From: Oxytricha trifallax
Lineage: Eukaryota; Ciliophora; Spirotrichea; Sporadotrichida; Oxytrichidae
Reading direction: 5' to 3'
NCBI GenBank assembly: GCA_000711775.1
Contig: ARYC01001919.1
Span: forward strand, 1 to 64,000
DNA length: 64,000 nt
In this document: in pieces, positions 57,861-64,000 of the stretch
Layout: every line of letters starts with the position of its first letter
Position numbering within the stretch: position 1 is the stretch's first letter
Made by a program: the position numbers and the translations under genes
Notes under the pieces: model-generated
Seen by the model: only the letters and a program-made list of their open reading frames with translations
Databases searched by the model: none
What the model was told of the DNA's origin: nothing

Positions 57861-60800
57861 ATGAATCATTAATAATAGTAGCAACCTGAGTCGCAAAATC
57901 AGCAAATTTTAGTTCTTCCTCAAAGTAAATGAAATTTCATATGAACTAAAATCATAATTTATACTCACACATTTCAGTAAATAACAATCCTTTTTAGCTA
58001 AACTTGATCCCAGAGTTAGAAACTTCTTTTCCAAACCAAATGATGTTAATAACCAAAATCAAGATGATTTGCTTAATCCAATTTCTTTATATTATATATT
58101 TTTAAGCTGATATATAATAATTGGTATGTAAATGAATATATATTTCTATAAATCCAACCCAAGATGTATAAAAAAGAAGGAACTCTCAGCAACACTTGAA
58201 TAGCTCACAGTTTATAAATACTTCAAGATAAAACTTATCAAGTAGAAATATTAATTCAAGATTGGACTTAAAATCTGAATCAAGCGAAGAAGAATATTTA
58301 GACCCACGGTATTAACAGTTATCATTCAATAAACGAGGCAAAAAAATGGGAAGTAAATCAAAGACTATGCATTAATAAATTTAAAATGAAATTATCTTTT
58401 AATTTGTAAAAGAAATAATTGATTCTAAAAAATATATACTTTACATAGTATTATTAAACTATGAGATTGAACAAATAAATGGATTAAAACCTAAGAAACG
58501 CAATTGAACTAAGGCAAAAGAAATCTAAAATTACTGATTTTTATGTGAAATTGACTGAGTTAAAAGATAGAATAGAAGTTTATCAAATGTTGTTCTAGAC
58601 TAAGCAGCCGAGGTTTGTCACTTAATCAAAATATATGCAAAATAAGATGGTAAGTAGGTTCATATATATCTCTAATCTCTAATCTCTATTAAGTTTAATT
58701 TATCCAAAAATTCAGATTTTACAATCAATTTCTCATAAGAAGCATGGAAAATTATAATAAATTTTTATAGAGATAAATTGATAAGCAGTAAAGTAGTAAT
58801 AAATCTTCTAAAAAGCAGTTAGTTAAGAAGGAAAATTATTAATAATTATTTAGATTTATATATTTCTTATAAAGGAGGATATACTTGAATAAAATTTATC
58901 TATCAAATTTTTTAAATTAAAGATTTACTTAAATTAATTATGATTTTTACTGGAATCTTTTCCAAATTTTCTTAAATCGAGAATAGTTTTGAATTTAAAT
59001 AAGTCCACATCTATTATTTACATATATAGCTAACTAACTAAGAAGAAAACAGGTTAAATTTAAGTTAATCGTAGAGCCAGCACTTTCTTCTCTCAGTCCC
59101 CTAACAATCAAAATAGAAATGGAACTGGATAATTGGCTAAGAGGATATCAGGTTTGAGCGATAGAATGATGTTTCAGTCGTAACTAAACAAGTATTTGAG
59201 TGATTAGCAAAATACTAGTAGCATGAAAAATCTGAATAAAAATGGGGTGAGTGTAAATGACCAAGAAATCAACAAATAGCAAGTAAATATTTCTTAAATT
59301 ACATAAAAAGAAATATGATTATATTTTAATGGATTAAATCATTAAATGTGTGATAAAATTATTTAAGTAAATCTGCCACAGTTAAAAAGAGCACTAACAA
59401 ACACAGCATAGACTACAAATAATTATAATTTACTGACCATAAATACAATAAAAATAAATAAGAATCATGTAACTAGATAGAGTCGAAATGTCGATGAAAG
59501 ATCTGTTGAAAGTGATGATAGTTTTATAAATTCTATTTTGTTTTTAGTTTTCAAATTATCATGATTTTAGGAATCATACATATTGAAAATTCATTAAGGT
59601 ACCTCCAAGTAAATTTTCTTATTTTAACCATTGACTATAATGAATTATGTGAATAATTTCTTATAATAAAGGCATTTTCTTAAAAATATTAATATAGATA
59701 ATAGTTGCTGCACTTTTTAATCAATAATTTTTTGTTATTAATTTTTATGGATTTAATAATTAAATAAATAGTTTGGCTAGTTTTTCTAGTCATGGAAAGC
59801 AATCAAGTTAATCTGCTTTGCTTTCAATAAAGGCAGGAGGACTAAGTATATAAATTATTTAAATAAAAGTTTCAAATTACTTTATAACTTTTTAATTGTG
59901 TTATATCAAAGAATAAAAAGGGAATAAAGTATAATATTTATTATTATATATTTTATTTTTAATGTATAGATAAACTCAAATAAAATAACGATAGTCCAAC
60001 TATATAAAAATCAAAATTTGCCAATTCTAGCAATACTAAAACCACTCTAGAAGCCAAAGAAAAATAAACTATTATTTAAAGAAAAACATTAGAAAAAGCA
60101 GAGTCAAACATACGCGAGAGTAATTTCAACCTAGACATTAAAATAGGAGGTCTAGATGATAAAAGCTTTGAAAAATAGAATAAGTAATTGCAAGATAGAA
60201 GCTATACATCTGCTCAAAATTATAGAAGGAATTTGAATTATAGTCAGGAGTCAGAAAGAATTCATTAATAATTTGAGAATTAATAAATGAGGAAGTTTGT
60301 TAATAATCAGGAGATATCATATGCAACTAGGAGAGAGTATAATAGTAGTATTGTTTTTTAAGTAAATTGAGTAATTATACATTATAGATGATCACTAAGA
60401 AGAAGAAATTGTTTAATGAAGTATTTGATACGTATGAAAGAACTGTCTTATAATAAAATAAAAACTCGGCTTATCAACCTTTGCAATAAATGTAAACACT
60501 TCAATCAAAAGATTCTCAAACATCTAGACCTATCAGAGTGTTTCACTTTCCGCTTAAATTGTAACATAGATTAAAGAATAAGACATCCATAGATTTCAAC
60601 ACATAAGAACTCACAAACTTTAGTAGCAAAATTAATGAATAGAATGAAAATTTTCCTAAAGTTGGGTAGGCATAACATTAAGATTTTAATAATAATTATT
60701 TCCCAACTATTTCTGCAAATGTAAGTCATAGAGATTAAAATCTGACTCAAAAACTTGGAATAAATTCGTTTGGCTAAGATTACAAAAAGTTTCTTAGAAC

Positions 60801-61610
60801 TATAGATGCATCTTTTAACCAATCAGTCTTAAATACTTCACAAACACATAGAAATAAAGCAATTAATGATTAAAATACTTAACAAATTAATAATATCTTT
60901 GATGCTTAGGTTTTGAAAAATTAATAGCAATATTTTCAAACAGCTGTTTAAAGCTCAAGAAATCATACAAGAAACAATATTGCTGAAATATAAATGATTT
61001 GGGAAAATTAAATAAAAATAAATAATTAATTATTATAATTAATGGCAGTTAACTTTCTGGAAACCTGGACAATATGGTACTTGTTCGATAGAGAATTTAA
61101 AATTAGCTGGACTTTACTATTGGCGGCAACCATCTATCGTATCTCTGGAGTGAAATAACATGACTTTAATTTTGGGTGATTTGTTTAGTTGATTTTTATG
61201 CCAAAATTAAAGTCATGTTATTTCACTCCAGAGATACGATAGATGGTTGCCGCCAATAGTAAAGTCCAGCTAATTTTAAATTCTCTATCGAACAAGTACC
61301 ATATTGTCCAGGTTTCCAGAAAGTTAACTGCCTCTAATTATAATAATTAATTATAAATTTTGATTTAATTTTCCCAAATCATTTATATTTCAGCAATAAT
61401 GATACATAGAAAATGAAGCACCAAACCGTGACAGAGAATTATTTGAAAACTTAATACTTCAAAGGGAGATCCATATCATTGAATTTCAATAAAAATACAC
61501 ATAAATTTTCAAATAATTCTCATAATTAATCTAGAGACATGAATTAGTAAAAATAAAAATTCGCAAGTACTTCTAGAAATATTTAGTAAAAACATCATAG
61601 ACTTTAATGA
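57861..61610 (+). CDS. Large Gln/Asn/Ser-rich protein, many MDSs
   Basis: Starts MNHQQQQQPESQNQQ. Well-supported joins: AGTAAAT (57924/57977), AATCCA (58075/58151), AATAAAT (58374/58474), AAGTAAAT (59281/59365), ATAGTTT (59518/59768), GTATA (59846/59964), and TA around the MITE (60978/61397). Segments include LDPRVRNFFSKPND, a helical IELRQKKSKITDFYVK (58490-58640), RRASTFFSQSPNNQN, LKRALTNTAQTTNNY and LEKAESNIRESNFNLD, then a long 60383-60979 segment, and the end after the MITE at TGA 61608-61610. Joins near 58650-58720, 58850-59060 and 60360 were not resolved. No known domain; a disordered scaffold-like protein. It follows another Gln-rich gene on the same strand. Confidence 0.78.
60980..61396. 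mobile_element. 417 bp MITE sitting as a precise IES inside coding sequence
   Basis: Same family and exact length as 41540-41956. Near-perfect mirrored arms starting TTGCTGAAATATAAATGATT and TA on each side (60978-60979, 61397-61398). The coding frame on the left (RNHTRNN) continues in frame on the right (NDTQKMKHQTV) if the element and one TA are removed. Read through, it would break the protein. Confidence 0.93.
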
Positions 61611-62932
61611 ACGATTTTATAAAATCAAAAAATAAAAATACTATAATATATAGTTGATTCCTATAATTTCAAGCTCTTTTTGAGATAGAAGTTTGCGAGT
61701 AAATTTAACTTATCTTAAATAAATATTGATTTAAGAGTTTTTATGTGTTTGCTCCACTACTAGGTAAATATGTGGTTAGCCACCTTCTAGAATGAATTAA
61801 TGTTGTAAATATCGGCCATAATATAAGGCCAATTAATTTGCTAAAAATCATCATCAATCATGTTTGTGCTTATAAGAGTTTTAATTTATATAGCAAAAAA
61901 TTGAATAATGGTTTGTAAAGAAACCAATAATTTACTAATAATTAATTAATAATTCATAAAACTTTAGATAAAATATTAGAAATCGAAAGTGATATCATTC
62001 ACTTTTAAGATTAATTTAAACAATTATTAAATTTTTTTAAAAAAAAACTAAAATGATGTAACATTACCTCATCATTATATAAATTGTATCAAGAATATGT
62101 TTAGAATGAGATTTTACAAAAAGACCAAGGGTTCTTACTTTTTTTTATTTATATCTATATATCGAAGCTTTGGTTATAATAAAAGTGACAAAATGAAATT
62201 AATATTTTAATTTTGTCTTTTTTGACTTCATCTTGATCTTATTTATAATTTATTTTTTTATTTCTATAACAATAAAGTAAAATTATTATCTAATCCAATT
62301 TTGTGCATCCTTTAATTTTATCTAATCAAATTAGTCATCAATATAGTTAAACTATAATAAATTAAAAATATTTATTTATAAATAATTATATTCTTAAATG
62401 TTAAATTATTTACGAATTCTAACTGGAGAAAGTTTACAAAGTAGGCTGAAAAGATACGAGTTAGAATAAATTTAGAGAAAAAATCAGCTGAAAAGTTTAA
62501 TATATAGAGGGGACTAGTAAGTTGAAATCATTAAAGATTTATAAAATCAAGTTCATTTACACAGCATTGATCCAAATAAGACTTAACTAAATTAAATTGG
62601 AAGAAAATACGGGAGTTAACATAATAAGGACAATTCAAATCAGAGCTAAAATTAGGCTTTTGTTGAAAAGTTAAGCAAGCTACATGGTGTGAGTTAAGGA
62701 ACCAAAATTTCATAATAAAATAAGTATAATTTGGAATAAGAGAAGTCTATAGATTTATAACTGAGGATATAATGAAAAATAATAAAGTTTTAATTAAAAT
62801 TTCTAGTTTAATTGAAAAATTGAAATAAAAATGTAAACTCTAGATTTGTAAGGAAATTAAGTAAGTTGAAATTTGAATTTAAATAAATAATATTGAAATT
62901 AAACTTTCAAAACCTAGCATTCATTTTTAAAT
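61611..62932. other. Intergenic spacer
   Basis: AT-rich. 62400-62720 is slightly GC-richer, with no convincing frame. Nothing else seen. Confidence 0.5.
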
Positions 62933-63670
62933 ATGGACTTGAAACCTCTTACAGAGCCTGCTTAATCAGTGGCAATCCCTTTTATCATGTACACTGTGGA
63001 AAATGGCTTTAAAATAAACGACGAGGCAGCTGAATTTGTATCTCAACTAAAGGGTAAAATCGGAGTCATCTCGATTTGTGGGAAGTACAGAACTGGAAAA
63101 TCATACATTTTGAACAAACTTTTTATGGAATAATTGGCTGAAGATAGAGCCAAGAGGGGGTTCTAGGTTGGACCAACTATTAACCCTTGTACCAAAGGTC
63201 TTTGGATCTGGAAGGAAATATTCTATGCTCAGAATGACGAAGAAAAGGAAACTTAGTGTGAATTATTGCTTAATTATAAATTTATTAAACACCCATCATC
63301 ATTATTGATACAGAGGGATTAGGAGCATTCGATGAAGATGACAATCACGATACAAAAATATTCTTACTGGGACTCCTATTGTCCTCTCTTATTATCTATA
63401 ACAGTGTTGGAAGCATTTTTAAAAGTATTAATATCAGAAAATTAAGCAATCATATAGATTAAAAATAGGAATTTAATGATTGATGAAAATGTACTGAACA
63501 ACTTATCTTTAGTGGTCAATCTTTCAAAAACATTGCAAATTAAGAATGATTCGAAGGCTGAAGACCCAGATGAACTCGCTGAGTATTTTCCTTCCTTCCT
63601 TTGGATTCTTAGAGATTTTGCTCTCAGACTCATTGATCAAGATGGCAATTATAATATTTATAAAATATAA
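62933..63670 (+). CDS. Guanylate-binding-protein-family large GTPase, 5' part
   Basis: Starts MDLKPLTEPAQSVAIPF. P-loop ICGKYRTGKSYILNKLF, then VGPTINPCTKGLWIWKE (GBP-type switch I region), then PIIIDTEGLGAFDEDD (G3, DTEGLG) and FLLGLLLSSLIIYNSVG. MDSs: 62933-63252, 63287-63417, 63479-~63660, joined by pointers AAAC and ATT, both frame-restoring. The sequence order matches vertebrate GBPs (RTGKS … TKGIWMW … LDTEGLGD … NSIGTI). The family hydrolyses GTP and oligomerises on membranes; the role in ciliates is unknown. The G4 region and helical C-terminus lie beyond the window. Confidence 0.9.
63253..63290. other. 38 bp IES, AAAC pointer
   Basis: AAAC at 63249-63252 and 63287-63290. Removal gives KET|PIIIDTEGLG. 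Confidence 0.75.
63418..63481. other. 64 bp IES, ATT pointer
   Basis: ATT at 63415-63417 and 63479-63481. Removal gives NSVGSI|DENVLNN. Confidence 0.7.
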
Positions 63671-64000
63671 TTAATTTTACTTATTGATAATATTTATCCA
63701 ATAATACTAAATATAATTAGAATTTATTTTAATTGAAATATAAATTAATCAAAATATATATATATTATCAAATTGATAAATAAATTATTATTTCTCAATT
63801 TTGCATAGATCTGATATAACTCTATAGTCTTTCATTTTTCGTTATATACTAAAATTTTTATTATATTTTTATTTATATATTTAAATTTTAGTGATTAAAT
63901 GGTATAAATGATAAATTTAATATCTTATTTATAATAGTATAATTAATAAAAAGAATTTTTCAAATTACTTTGATAAAATATGAATTATTCATAGTCAATC
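63671..64000. other. Probable IES at the right edge
   Basis: AT-rich and noncoding, downstream of the third GTPase MDS. Confidence 0.5.

Noticed and set aside
1-64000. CRISPR arrays, rRNA genes, operons, bacterial promoters
   Set aside because: None seen; the genetic code, introns and transposons show a ciliate nuclear germline.
1-64000. Retroelements or virus-derived elements
   Set aside because: I saw no reverse transcriptase, capsid or LTR signatures; the mobile DNA recognised here is TBE and non-autonomous inverted-repeat elements.

Overview
The window reads as germline (micronuclear) DNA of a spirotrich ciliate, most likely Oxytricha or a close stichotrich. Four things support this: (1) open frames appear only when TAA and TAG are read as glutamine and TGA is the sole stop; (2) genes are cut into macronuclear-destined segments (MDSs) separated by AT-rich internal eliminated sequences (IESs), with 2-9 bp pointer repeats at the joins, and many joins restore frame exactly; (3) there are TBE transposons with C4A4-type telomere-like ends, a DD35E transposase, a minus-strand middle ORF and a zinc-finger/kinase ORF; (4) introns are tiny (29, 35 and 52 bp). 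Genes found with the standard code would be mostly wrong here.

Layout. 1-3505 (-): 5' part of a long coiled-coil protein. 3744-3920 (+): a lone 5' MDS. 3922-8078: a nearly full-length but decayed TBE. 8083-50700: an array of four casein-kinase-1-like kinase paralogs (A 8.1-14.6 kb, B 16.0-29.8 kb, C 30.7-35.2 kb, D 46.0-50.7 kb), all on + and all split at the same protein positions. C and D look usable. B has lost catalytic residues and carries a 5.3 kb IES filled with nested TBEs and a palindromic element. A has only its C-terminal half here. Between C and D lie an 871 bp near-perfect palindrome, an orphan coding block and an FSP1/AIFM2-like flavin oxidoreductase gene (39.1-43.2 kb).

50.9-54 kb holds two large inverted-repeat elements and one unknown gene. 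54960-55476 (-) is NDUFS6, the zinc-binding subunit of mitochondrial complex I, with one IES and one intron. 55682-57210 (+) and 57861-61610 (+) are two Gln/Asn-rich proteins, the second carrying a 417 bp MITE as a precise IES. 62933-end (+) is a guanylate-binding-protein-type GTPase running off the window. The rest is AT-rich IES or spacer DNA.

There is no operon logic. The unifying theme is programmed DNA elimination: transposons and MITEs occupy IES positions, sometimes exactly, and duplicated kinase genes keep their MDS boundaries while the IESs between them diverge. Single-base frame breaks in several genes may be real decay or assembly indels; the sequence alone cannot tell.
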